In this document: positions 31,777 to 39,499 of the stretch, in pieces
Numbering within the stretch: position 1 is the stretch's first letter
How the letters are laid out: each line of letters starts with the position of its first letter
Notes under the pieces: model-generated
What the model was told of the DNA's origin: nothing
What the model saw: the letters and a program-made list of their open reading frames with translations, nothing else
Databases searched by the model: none
DNA from: Rhizobium sp. BK196
GTDB taxonomy: Bacteria; Pseudomonadota; Alphaproteobacteria; Rhizobiales; Rhizobiaceae
Reading direction: 5' to 3'
Length of the DNA: 39,782 bases
Assembly: GCF_014193255.1 (NCBI RefSeq)
Contig: NZ_JACHZB010000014.1
Coordinates: 1 to 39,782, forward strand
Made by a program: the position numbers and the translations under genes

Positions 31777-32532
31777 TTAGTAATTTCGTATCAAGTCGAT
31801 GTCAATATGCGAGGCTTCCAAATCTCTCATGAAAGTATTGGTCGCGACCCAGGCGCGATCAACATCGCGGCCCTGCCGCTCTATTGTTAGAGAAGGCGCC
31901 ATACGTAACGCAAGGAGTGCGTCCTGGCGCTTTTGCCCGGTCATTTCTTTCCGCAATGCCGAAATACGGTCGCTGGAAAATCCCCCAGCCCGCAATAGGG
32001 CTGCGAGCGAGCGATCGCGAAAGTTCGTCCCGCGCGCCAATGCGATGAGTTGGTCGCGCTCATCGGATGTCATCATATTTCGGCGGGCAAGCGTCGAGAA
32101 CGTCCGTTGAAGGTCGACCAGTGCGTCCGTGAGCGGCAGAAAGCCGAGTTCGGCGGGCCCTGACTGCACAGCGACCGCATCCTCCGCCGTCAACGGCCAG
32201 CGCCGGTACCACCTATAGATCAGGCCGACGCCGATCATGCCATAGGGCGCAAGCTCGGCCGCCCGCAAGGCTCCCATGCTGGCCGCGCCGATCATGACGA
32301 TGCCTTGTGCCATCGCCCAGAGAATTTCCTTGTGGCGGACGGCGGGGCGGTCCTCGAACTGTCCGTCGATCAGCACCATCGCACGTGGCCGGAAGGCATG
32401 GGCGGCGAGTATGACGTCTCCCTGGGATACGGGCTGAAGATAGATCGCGTCGAGCACCGCCTGCGCCTCGTCGCGACGCAGCGTGGGGCCGAGAAATACC
32501 AGAATCGGACCTTCCTTGCCGGCATTCGTCAT
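31777..32532 (-). CDS. TfuA-like protein
   Basis: A 251-residue TfuA-domain protein, the partner of YcaO enzymes that supplies sulfur or otherwise assists thioamide formation, named from the Rhizobium trifolitoxin locus. Conserved segments are LVFLGPTLRRDEAQAVLDA near residue 11, SQGDVILAAHAFRPRAMVLI at 36-55, then RHKEILWAMAQGIVMIGAAS and MGALRAAELAPYGMIGVG at 67-103, and SGPAELGFLPLTDALVDLQ. The fit runs through the whole domain. The start at 32532, ten bases after the YcaO stop, is chosen because homology begins there; an in-frame extension to 32661 lies within ycaO. Confidence 0.92.
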   Translation of the reverse strand: MTNAGKEGPILVFLGPTLRRDEAQAVLDAIYLQPVSQGDVILAAHAFRPRAMVLIDGQFEDRPAVRHKEILWAMAQGIVMIGAASMGALRAAELAPYGMIGVGLIYRWYRRWPLTAEDAVAVQSGPAELGFLPLTDALVDLQRTFSTLARRNMMTSDERDQLIALARGTNFRDRSLAALLRAGGFSSDRISALRKEMTGQKRQDALLALRMAPSLTIERQGRDVDRAWVATNTFMRDLEASHIDIDLIRNY

Positions 32533-32542
32533 CGGCAACCCC

Positions 32543-33775
32543 TCAACGCAAAATTGAAAACGGCCGCGCACCCGCAAGAATGGTTCGCACGCAGGCCACG
32601 CCTGCTTCGGCGTCCGCTCCAACCGGTACGGCGAGAATAGGTCCAAGCCCGCAGGCGGCAACCCGGTCTACGACGTCGCGCAGGCATGTTGGGGCGAAGG
32701 GCGACGCTGCCGTGCCCGCTGTCGTGGCTTCGAGGATCAGGCGGCGGGCGTCCGCGACGAGCGGATCGGTGCTCTTGCGATAGTGTTCGCGCGTCTGGTC
32801 GTCGCGCGCGCCGGAAATCGCCCCGGCGCGCGCCGATAATGCCTCCAGCATCGCGCTCGCCGCGGCGGTCTCGACGGTAAAGCCCGCCGAATGGCCCTCC
32901 GTCGGCAACGCCAGGGTCGGCTCAGCCGCGCCGGCCTCGATCGCCTGGCACCAGATCACCGGTAGGTCGGTGGGCGAGGGAGCGTGCCAAAGCGCGAAAG
33001 CGATGCCCTTCGTCCGGGTGACCGAAAGAATATGCTCGACCTTCGGCCCGATATGCGATGTCGCTATGCGGCGACGATCGAAAAAGCCGTGGGTGGTGAA
33101 GGCCCGCGCGATCGCGTCGCGTTCGATGCATTCGAACAGCCCATGCGCGAAGGCATCGCGCGCCGTGCTGTGGCAGGCAAGGCCGGTGGTGGTGCGGATG
33201 AACAATCCGTCGCCCTGTGGCTCGGGATCGGTATAGCAGGTGTGAACAAGTTCGAGCGGCACCGGCTGCGGCGCTCCGCTCGCGACATCAACAGCCAAGG
33301 TCCAGGGAATTGGCAGCGATCGCCATGCGGTGCCGGCGTGGGGAAGCAGCAGGTTTTCGAACAGAGCCGCGTCGATCCGAAGCTCGTCGGCGGTCGCAAG
33401 AAAGCAGGCCGAGGAGGGAATGCGCTCGGCGAAGAAACGCTCGAGACCCTCCATGATCGCCCCGACCGCCGCCTCTATCAGGGTGAGGCCGCGGCCAAGC
33501 GAGGTCACCTCGGAAAGCGCGGCCGGCTGGATGGCCTGCGCCACCGGCAGACCGAGACGGTCGAGCCCGGTCAGGTCGGCGAGACGGGTGATGCCGGCCC
33601 GGCGGCTGAAAGGAAGTAGCCTACGAAAACATGCCTCGGCGGCGCCCGGGTCGGCCGGCGTATCGAGCGGTTGCCTCAAGCCGGCGGCAAGCTCGTCGCG
33701 AAAGTCGGCAATCCGTCCGTCGATCGCCGGCGGGGCAGGGGTCAAGCTTTCGGCCGTGTCAGCGTCCAATAACAA
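32543..33775 (-). CDS. YcaO-domain ATP-dependent peptide-modifying enzyme
   Basis: A YcaO-family protein of about 410 residues, which activates a peptide-backbone amide with ATP to make azoline or thioamide. The ATP and magnesium motifs are seen in VTSLGRGLTLIEAAVGAIME and GLERF, HGLFECIERDAIARAF, and AMLEALSARAGAISGARDD; these hold the family's conserved Glu and Arg residues. Fused E1-like or leader-binding domains are absent. Pairing with TfuA favours thioamidation. No ATG suits the start: TTG at 33775 has GGGAG seven bases ahead and is preferred, giving a 17-bp overlap with the cyclase gene; GTG at 33826 is the alternative. Confidence 0.9.
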   Translation of the reverse strand: MLLDADTAESLTPAPPAIDGRIADFRDELAAGLRQPLDTPADPGAAEACFRRLLPFSRRAGITRLADLTGLDRLGLPVAQAIQPAALSEVTSLGRGLTLIEAAVGAIMEGLERFFAERIPSSACFLATADELRIDAALFENLLLPHAGTAWRSLPIPWTLAVDVASGAPQPVPLELVHTCYTDPEPQGDGLFIRTTTGLACHSTARDAFAHGLFECIERDAIARAFTTHGFFDRRRIATSHIGPKVEHILSVTRTKGIAFALWHAPSPTDLPVIWCQAIEAGAAEPTLALPTEGHSAGFTVETAAASAMLEALSARAGAISGARDDQTREHYRKSTDPLVADARRLILEATTAGTAASPFAPTCLRDVVDRVAACGLGPILAVPVGADAEAGVACVRTILAGARPFSILR

Positions 33776-36700
33776 CGCCCAGCTCCCGGGTTGAGCGGCT
33801 CGCCCTTTGCAGCAGAGCCATCGCACCCTGGCTTTCGGCGATGGTCACGGCGGTCAGCAGTTCGGCGGCGACAAGATTGGTTTTCACGTTTCCCCGAGCG
33901 CGCAGCACGGCCCGGCAGCGGTAGAGTTCGGCGAGCCAGTAGGCATGGCCGGTTTCCTTGGCCTGCCGGATGGCATCGGTGACGACGTCGATGGCCTGCT
34001 CATACTTGCCGGCAAGGCCGAGCAAGGTCGCGTGCATGTAGAGATAGATCGGCAGGTCGGCGACGGCGCCGAGATCTTTGAGCAGCGCCAATCCCTCGGC
34101 GAACATCTCATGGCCGGCGAGGAGGTCGTCGCTGTGGGCTTTGGCCCAGCCGCCGAAAAGCAGCGACATGCCAGCGAGCGACTGCATCTCATGTTGCTGG
34201 GCAAAGAGCCGCATCCGGCTCGAAACATCCGCCAGCCGCTCGAAATCGTCGCGGTAGAAGGCCGAGACTGCCTCGGTGTCGAGCGAATGGGCGGTACTCG
34301 GAACATGGTCGATGCGCTCGACCAGGCCGACCATGTCCGCAAGTGCTGTGTCCGAGGCCGAGCCCTGTCCCGTCAGCCAGAGCGACAGAGCGAGTTGTCC
34401 GAGGCCGCAGACCTTGGCGTCGTGGCCGCCATAGAGCGTTCGCGCGGTTTCGGCCGATCGCTCGTCGTAAAGCGCAAGCCCCGCCGTGATCGCCTCCTGC
34501 GTCTCCTTGTGCCAGCCGAGATTGAAGTCGATCGCCCAGATGCAATGCTTGACCTGCAGGGCGATTTCGCGATCTTCGGTGCCAAGCATCATCATCTGCA
34601 CTTCGAGTGCGCGGTCGTGCATGACGAGAAAGTCAGGCCCGGTCAGCCACCAGCCCCAATAGATCGGAAACCACTTTGGCTGGTCTTCCTTCGGCTGGCG
34701 GCGGGCGATGGCGACGCCGTCTTCGTACAGCTTGCGGGCGGGCGGAGAATTGGCGCCGACGAGGCCAGTGAGGATCGGGCCGAGCCTGGTGAAGGCGGAA
34801 AGCCGCAAGGCGTCGACCGCCTCGCTTTCGTCCATCTCGTCGCAAAGGGCCAGCGCTTGCTCCAGATGGTGGCGCGCCTCGATCATCGCCGAGCGGCCGG
34901 CACTCTCGGAGCCGGCGGCGATGAACAGCCGAATTGCCTCCTCGGTGAGCCCCGCGCGTTCCGCCTGGTCGGCGAGCCCGCCGGTGTCGATCCATTCCGC
35001 CAGCCCACGGTCGTCGCTGACGGCGTGGAACAGCCGCCGGTGCAGAACCTGCCGTTGCTTGCGCAGGAGTGCCTTGTAGATCGTTTCCTGGATCAGGGCG
35101 TGTCGGAAGCGGTAGATCACGGTTCCGCCGGTTCGGCCACGCGTCAGAAAGCCGGTTTCGCACAGCACATCCGCCGCACTCGCCAGCGACCGCCTGGCGA
35201 GATCCGGCAAAAGCGCGTGAAGCAGCGGCAGCGTCGCACGGCCGCCGGCGATCGCCGCGGCTCGCGCCACGTCCCGCGCCGGTCCGAGACGCGCGAGCCG
35301 TTCGTCGAGAATCCCTTCGAAGGCAAGCGCGTGCGCGTGAGAGACCATTGCCTCGCCATCATGCGCGATTGCCTCAGGAATATTCGCCGCATCCGCAGGC
35401 GCGATCTCCGTGATCCACTGGCAGATCTCCTCGATGAACAGCGGAATGCCGCCGGAAATCCGCTCCGTCGCCTCCAGAAGTTCCGGAAGTGCCGTGCGCT
35501 TGTGTGCCGGCCAACTCGCTTCGATCGCCTGCTTCGTCTCGTCGCGATTGAGTGGCTTCAACGACAGGTGCACCACGTCGGCACCGTCGGCCCAATCCAT
35601 CGCGGCGCCGGGACGCAAGGTGACGACGAGAAGGATGGGAAGCCGTGAAACTGTGCGGGCGATTTCCCCAAGGAGGTCCTGCGACGTCGGATCGATCCAG
35701 TGAATATCCTCGACCGCCATGATCAGCGGACCGCGTGCGCCGACGGTCTCCAGCGCTTGGATGGTCGCCCGCCGCGCCCTGTCGCGGATTGCCTTGGGAT
35801 CGCTGCCGGAGAGGGACTCGTTTCGGCCCGCAGCGCCGAGCAGATACGAAAACAGTTCGGCGACGTCTGGCTCTTCTATGCCGTGGTGGGCGAACGCGGC
35901 GGCGACGGTTGTGGCCGTCAGGCGTGAGGGGCCAGCCGCCTTGGACGCCGTGCCGGGAAAACCATGCATGATCGGGTGAAGCGTGGAGCGCGCGCCGCCG
36001 GGCGCGCACTGAAACAGGAAGGCCCTCGATCGCTCCTTGCGGGTAAGCTTGCGGATCTCCCGCAAAAGCCGCGATTTCCCGATGCCGGCGTCGCCTTCGA
36101 TCGCCAGGATCTGGCCTTTCCCGGCCAAGACCTCTCGCCAGCAACGGGCAATTGTCTCAAGCTCGGCGGCATGGCCGATGAAGGAACCGCCAAGCCGTCC
36201 GAAGGCGTAGAAGCGGGTGACTTCGGTACGATGTTCGAGCGCGCGCCAAACCCTTTGGGGCTCGGCAAATCCCTTTAGCGACCGGCTGCCCTCGAAGATG
36301 AAGGCGTAGGCGCGTCCAGCGAGGGTCTTCGTTTCCTCCGAGACGAGAATGCTGTCAGGGGCCGCGAGGGCTTCCAGCCGCGTCGCCATGGCGAGCGCCG
36401 CCCCCGTCACCGGTTCCTGCGAAGGGACTTCCTCGCGCGGTTCCTGGACCAGCGCGATGGAGGTGGCGATGCCGACGCGGACATGCATGTCGCTGCGCCG
36501 CGCCTCGCGGCCGATGCGCCGGCAGGCCTCGATAACGTCGAAGCCAGCGCGAATCGCCAGCGACGCGGCATCGCGCGCGCCAAGTTCGGTCGGGAAAAGG
36601 GCAACACCGCCGTCACCGGCCTCGACCCGCATAACGCCGGAACGCGCGAGGATCGCCGACCGCACCCCGTGCTGAAAGGCGGAAATCAGCTCCTGGAAGT

Positions 36701-36860
36701 CCTCGATATCGAGTTGATGGAAAAGATTTGTCGATCCGACAAGATCGTAGCAGAGCGCCGTGATGAGGCGCCGCTCGCTGCCATGCTCCGCCGGCCGCGC
36801 GCCCCCGCCCGTCGATTTTCGTGTATGCTTCGGTGAGTTGATAGGACTTTCGCTCGCCAT
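33759..36860 (-). CDS. Class III cyclase/AAA ATPase/helical-repeat regulator
   Basis: A 1033-residue multidomain protein. Residues 30-210 are a class III nucleotide cyclase domain with metal-binding Asp39 (CYDLVGST) and Asp83 (EAGDGGVALF). The usual transition-state Asn in GxxxNxAARL is replaced, GAALAMATRL, although the Arg remains. Next comes a STAND-like ATPase with Walker A GDAGIGKSRLL near 256-266 and Walker B LIMAVEDIHWID near 379-390. The last 400 residues are helical, TPR-like. Similar cyclase-ATPase proteins accompany other TOMM clusters. It is the first operon gene and probably senses a signal that sets cluster expression. ATG at 36860 is preferred to GTG at 36893, which would sit almost on the transcription start. 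Confidence 0.88.
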   Translation of the reverse strand: MASESPINSPKHTRKSTGGGARPAEHGSERRLITALCYDLVGSTNLFHQLDIEDFQELISAFQHGVRSAILARSGVMRVEAGDGGVALFPTELGARDAASLAIRAGFDVIEACRRIGREARRSDMHVRVGIATSIALVQEPREEVPSQEPVTGAALAMATRLEALAAPDSILVSEETKTLAGRAYAFIFEGSRSLKGFAEPQRVWRALEHRTEVTRFYAFGRLGGSFIGHAAELETIARCWREVLAGKGQILAIEGDAGIGKSRLLREIRKLTRKERSRAFLFQCAPGGARSTLHPIMHGFPGTASKAAGPSRLTATTVAAAFAHHGIEEPDVAELFSYLLGAAGRNESLSGSDPKAIRDRARRATIQALETVGARGPLIMAVEDIHWIDPTSQDLLGEIARTVSRLPILLVVTLRPGAAMDWADGADVVHLSLKPLNRDETKQAIEASWPAHKRTALPELLEATERISGGIPLFIEEICQWITEIAPADAANIPEAIAHDGEAMVSHAHALAFEGILDERLARLGPARDVARAAAIAGGRATLPLLHALLPDLARRSLASAADVLCETGFLTRGRTGGTVIYRFRHALIQETIYKALLRKQRQVLHRRLFHAVSDDRGLAEWIDTGGLADQAERAGLTEEAIRLFIAAGSESAGRSAMIEARHHLEQALALCDEMDESEAVDALRLSAFTRLGPILTGLVGANSPPARKLYEDGVAIARRQPKEDQPKWFPIYWGWWLTGPDFLVMHDRALEVQMMMLGTEDREIALQVKHCIWAIDFNLGWHKETQEAITAGLALYDERSAETARTLYGGHDAKVCGLGQLALSLWLTGQGSASDTALADMVGLVERIDHVPSTAHSLDTEAVSAFYRDDFERLADVSSRMRLFAQQHEMQSLAGMSLLFGGWAKAHSDDLLAGHEMFAEGLALLKDLGAVADLPIYLYMHATLLGLAGKYEQAIDVVTDAIRQAKETGHAYWLAELYRCRAVLRARGNVKTNLVAAELLTAVTIAESQGAMALLQRASRSTRELGVVIGR

Positions 36861-36904
36861 CGCCGGCCCTTGCGTGTCTGCTAGATCCTGCACCTGACAG
36901 AGCG

Positions 36905-36934
36905 ACTATAACACAGGCCGACACGATGTGTCGG
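36905..36934 (-). promoter_or_regulatory. Promoter and palindromic operator of the YcaO-TfuA operon
   Basis: On the minus strand TATAGT (36910-36905) is a good -10; CCGACA (36934-36929) 18 bp upstream is a fair -35. A perfect inverted repeat CCGACAC-gat-GTGTCGG spans 36918-36934 and covers the -35 and half the spacer, so a repressor there would block the polymerase. No regulator gene of a simple DNA-binding type is next to it. Confidence 0.55.
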
Positions 36935-37040
36935 TAGCCAAAAGTTGAAAGCAGATCGGATTGTTACGCGGCACGAAATGCCGTGCGGCGGGGCATACCC
37001 GCACGTCGAAATTACGCAACGATTTCAAAGAGAGTGGCAC

Positions 37041-37070
37041 GCCATAGGGGAATCGAATCCCTCTTCCCAT
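37041..37070 (-). repeat. tRNA 3'-end-like fragment
   Basis: On the minus strand GAGGGATTCGATTCCCC resembles a tRNA T-arm and is followed by TATGGCGTGCCA, which looks like an acceptor strand ending in CCA. There is no D-arm or anticodon arm upstream, so this is not a tRNA gene. It could be an old attachment site on the promoter side of the RiPP-like operon. Confidence 0.3.
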
Positions 37071-37116
37071 AATGAAAAATGTGTTTCTGACGCTGACAAG
37101 CAGTGGCTCTTTGCGA

Positions 37117-37384
37117 CTTCGCCACGCGCTTGCCTACAACAGCCCAGCGGCACCCGAGACCATGGCATGGATCGCGGCGGCGATCGGTGCGTCCGATGCG
37201 CCGATCGGGCTGCACTGGTTGGCAATCAGACTTGGCGTCCCACAGCACTGCGCGACCTCGGTGTGAAGGAATCCGACCTCGACCGCGCACTAATCCGTAT
37301 TGGAACCCGCGTCCAATCGAAGCCGCTCCCCCCTTGCGCGATCTGCTACGGCGCGCCTGGGAGGGAGCGGAACGCAAGCCCTGA
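37117..37384 (+). pseudogene. Maleylacetate reductase (iron-type alcohol dehydrogenase), C-terminal fragment
   Basis: Three successive plus-strand frames spell the end of maleylacetate reductase. The first gives LAYNSPAAPETMAWIAAAIG and DAPIGLHWLAIRLGVP. The second gives TALRDLGVKESDLDRA. The third gives NPYWNPRPIEAAPPLRDLLR and then RAWEGAERKP with a stop. Two frameshifts and loss of the N-terminal two thirds make it a pseudogene. It would have belonged to aromatic-ring degradation through maleylacetate. Confidence 0.7.
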
Positions 37385-37428
37385 GGGAAGCGGCGTAGCG
37401 CGACATCGCTCCTCGCCCGGCGAGAAAA

Positions 37429-37494
37429 ATGGATACGAAAGAGCCTTGCACAGTCTGCGTTGCGATCACCGGTTCACTGCCGCAAAAGAGCGCT
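37429..37494 (+). pseudogene. BKACE (DUF849) enzyme, N-terminal stub
   Basis: MDTKEPCTVCVAITGSLPQK matches the opening of beta-keto acid cleavage enzymes (DUF849), which usually start with a short leader and then CIICVAITGSLP. After about 22 codons the similarity stops and the frame continues as unrelated sequence. It follows the maleylacetate reductase remnant, so both may come from one lost catabolic operon. Confidence 0.5.
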
Positions 37495-37593
37495 GCCGGG
37501 ATCGGCCGGCACCAAGTGACGCTGAACAAACGGTGCACCGAATTGGGCAGACACTGCCGCACAGGTCTTGAGGATAACATCCGCATCGGCCAT

Positions 37594-37725
37594 TTAGTTC
37601 AGCTCCTGCGCCAGGTAACGGTGACTGCCGACGAAGACTGCGACCTTGCCGCCACCTCCGACAAGGCCGGCTATGAACCATGCGGCAGTCCGACCCTTCT
37701 TGACGCAGTCGTTGCCAACATAGCC
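37594..37725 (-). pseudogene. LacI-type regulator or periplasmic-binding-fold fragment
   Basis: On the minus strand YVGNDCVKKGRTAAWFIAGL and then VGGGGKVAVFVGSHRYLAQE resemble the central part of the sugar-binding domain of LacI regulators. The frame ends at a TAA after ELN. A following ATG frame (MADADVILKTCAAVSAQFGA) is not recognised. The DNA-binding half is missing. Confidence 0.5.
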
Positions 37726-38015
37726 TGTGCGGGAGGCGGTGGAGATATGGGACTACCGGTGCCTTCCCCGGCCAAGTGATCCACCGCGTGGTTCACCTGC
37801 GGGTGGTCTGAGGTTATCATGCCGATGAGTCGGCTTCGCGGCTGAGGGAGCGGATAGCATCGGCGGCCTTGTCGGGTGCGAGGTCGTCCATGAAACGCAC
37901 GATCGGCCTTCCGTGCGCCTTCGGGTAGGCGACTGTGGCTTTTGTCAGGAGCTGGCCCCAAGCTGATCCAATCGACGCTGAGCTAGCCTTCCCCCATCGA
38001 AATGGCGGTGCGCGG
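37726..38015. other. Gap with an unrecognised minus-strand frame
   Basis: A minus-strand frame ending at 37817 contains AWGQLLTKATVAYPKAHGRP and IVRFMDDLAPDKAADAIRSL, which look natural but lack a start region: upstream the frame is the shadow of the SyrB-like gene. It may be the tail of a lost gene. Confidence 0.3.
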
Positions 38016-38621
38016 TTAGCGCCTATCGAACCTGGTAAGCATCTTTCGCAATTGCGCGTTCTGCTCGACGAGCTTCTTCGCGAGCTGACGCCGCAACGCC
38101 GCGACTTCCGCGTCAAGGTCAGCAATTTCATCGATGAACGATTTCGGGCCTGCAGCCACGACAGGAGCCTTTTCTGAAGCTGCATAGATCGGAATAACCG
38201 GCTCCACGGCGGGAGCAGCCCGCTTCCGCCGCGTGGACGCGGCCTTGGTGGTTGTCTTGGAAGCTTCGGTCCTGGGGGGCGGCGTCGGGGTTTTTTCAGC
38301 CTGCTGCGTGCCAGCGAGGCTTGTAGGCTCACCGTCACCGACTGCGACTGCGGGAGCGTCTGTCGCAACTGATGTCGCTGTTTCGGCTTCACTAGAATTG
38401 GTATCTGGTTCCGGTCGGCTTGCCTCGACCTGCGCCTCGGAGACGGGCTCAGCTGGGCGGTCAACTGTCGTCGCGTCGATGACAGGTTGTTCCACCTTGG
38501 GGGCCGGTTTGTATTCGAGAGCAATAGTCTTCGCTTCGGCTTCTCGGCTCTCATCAAAACTATGTGGTTTTGGTTTACGCGACACCAGGTCAGCCACAAA
38601 TCTCCATGGTGTTCTCATCAT
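38016..38621 (-). CDS. SyrB-like protein, long form
   Basis: A 201-residue protein with a short basic start (MMRTPWRFVADLVSRKPKPH), a long disordered middle rich in Ala, Glu, Pro and Thr, a basic patch (STRRKRAAPAVEPVIP), and a C-terminal coiled-coil, IADLDAEVAALRRQLAKKLV then EQNAQLRKMLTRFDRR. The end resembles that of SyrB, a Sinorhizobium regulator that lowers syrM expression, though the rest is longer. The ATG at 38621 has GAAGG six bases upstream. With the next gene it forms a tandem of related proteins, probably a duplication followed by divergence. Confidence 0.65.
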   Translation of the reverse strand: MMRTPWRFVADLVSRKPKPHSFDESREAEAKTIALEYKPAPKVEQPVIDATTVDRPAEPVSEAQVEASRPEPDTNSSEAETATSVATDAPAVAVGDGEPTSLAGTQQAEKTPTPPPRTEASKTTTKAASTRRKRAAPAVEPVIPIYAASEKAPVVAAGPKSFIDEIADLDAEVAALRRQLAKKLVEQNAQLRKMLTRFDRR

Positions 38622-38712
38622 ATTCAACCTTCAATACATAGCGGCGGGACATGACCGCAGTCATTCATTGTCAGCAGGATCTTATTCATCTTGGCCCTAT
38701 CAGACGAAAGAT

Positions 38713-38748
38713 CAGCGGCGCCATCACGTTGAACGATTGACGCCGCTG
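38713..38748 (-). terminator. Inverted repeat between the two SyrB-like genes
   Basis: CAGCGGCG (38713-38720) and CGCCGCTG (38741-38748) form an 8-bp stem with a 20-base loop, 10 bp after the upstream SyrB gene's stop on the minus strand. The tail ATCTTTCGTC is only moderately T-rich, so it may be a weak terminator. Confidence 0.4.
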
Positions 38749-38758
38749 CAAAACGGAA

Positions 38759-39169
38759 TCAGGCCTTGCCAAGCCGCTTGCGCAAATCTGCATTTTCGGC
38801 GCGTAGCTTTTCGGAGAGCTCCTTGCGAAGTTGCTTATTCTCTTCCTCGAGTTTGATGAGATCAGCGATATCGTCGATGACGTCGACAGAGGTGGCGACC
38901 GGAGCGGGCGTAGCTTCGACGCGAGGGGCGCGAGGGGCAGCCGTCTTCCGTGCGGGAACCACCTTTTCGGCCTTGAGCGGAACAATCTTAGAGCCGCGCT
39001 TCGCACGCGTCTTCTTGACCGACTTTTCAGCAGGTGAAGCGATCGAATCGGCGGTGCTGGCTTCGGCCGCGACTTTCGGCACGCGTGGCTTGCGGGTCTT
39101 CTTCTCAGCGGGGGCTGCGGCAGGCACTTCGGTGGTCGCAGTTGTTTCAATTCCGGTTTCGTCGGCCAT
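38759..39169 (-). CDS. SyrB-family regulator
   Basis: A 136-residue SyrB-type protein. It starts MADETGIETTATTEVPAAAP and has the lysine/arginine-rich AEKKTRKPRVPKVAAEASTA block, a basic middle (KKTRAKRGSKIVPLKAEKVV), and the conserved tail IADLIKLEEENKQLRKELSE then KLRAENADLRKRLGKA, a coiled-coil. SyrB in Sinorhizobium meliloti negatively affects syrM and so symbiotic exopolysaccharide and nod control; paralogues are many and mostly untested. The central helix-turn-helix of some longer homologues is not seen. The start has AGAGGAG seven bases ahead. Confidence 0.8.
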   Translation of the reverse strand: MADETGIETTATTEVPAAAPAEKKTRKPRVPKVAAEASTADSIASPAEKSVKKTRAKRGSKIVPLKAEKVVPARKTAAPRAPRVEATPAPVATSVDVIDDIADLIKLEEENKQLRKELSEKLRAENADLRKRLGKA

Positions 39170-39246
39170 CAGTGTTCTCCTCTGTCAGGCGGGCAAGCAT
39201 TTGATTCTTAGTTACTTAAAGTCAATGCTAAGAGCCGCGTTTCGTG

Positions 39247-39447
39247 GACTGCTTCGCGTTCTTCGTCAGAACCTACCCAGAGAAGCTCCTGACAGACAAT
39301 CGACCCGAGCCAATCGATCTCATAACGAAGCCATTATCTCCCGACAATCTCGTGGAAAAAGTAGCTCGCGCGAAGAAGCACCTCATTGAAAGGCGGGCAA
39401 TGACCGAACGTTTGGCTGAAAGGCAGGCAAACAGCCGAGCCACTTAG
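39247..39447 (+). pseudogene. PhyR-like receiver domain, C-terminal fragment
   Basis: YPEKLLTDNRPEPIDLITKP then LSPDNLVEKVARA matches the last third of the PhyR receiver domain, where (A/T)xPE(R/K)LLTGERPEPxFLxxKPF is characteristic. The sigma-like domain and the phosphoacceptor part are absent, and the first codons (DCFAFFVR) abut unrelated DNA. After KKHL the frame runs into the 84-bp repeat. PhyR is the anti-anti-sigma regulator of the general stress response that drives the GGAAC promoters seen elsewhere in the window; this copy cannot work. Confidence 0.7.
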
Positions 39448-39496
39448 GCAATTTATTCGCCGTGCTGGCAGGTATTTCCGACGTCCAGGAGAGGGG
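39413..39496 (+). repeat. 84-bp direct repeat, copy 2
   Basis: Gap-free match to 2553-2636, about nine bases in ten identical. It starts inside the last codons of the PhyR-like fragment and ends at GAGAGGGG, three bases before an IS3-type end. Confidence 0.85.
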
Positions 39497-39499
39497 TAC

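Noticed and set aside
33807..35648. A 613-codon open frame on the plus strand opposite the cyclase/ATPase gene
   Set aside because: It is the antisense shadow of a GC-rich gene with clear Walker motifs. Its protein is rich in Arg, Gln and Val without domains, and no ribosome site precedes it.
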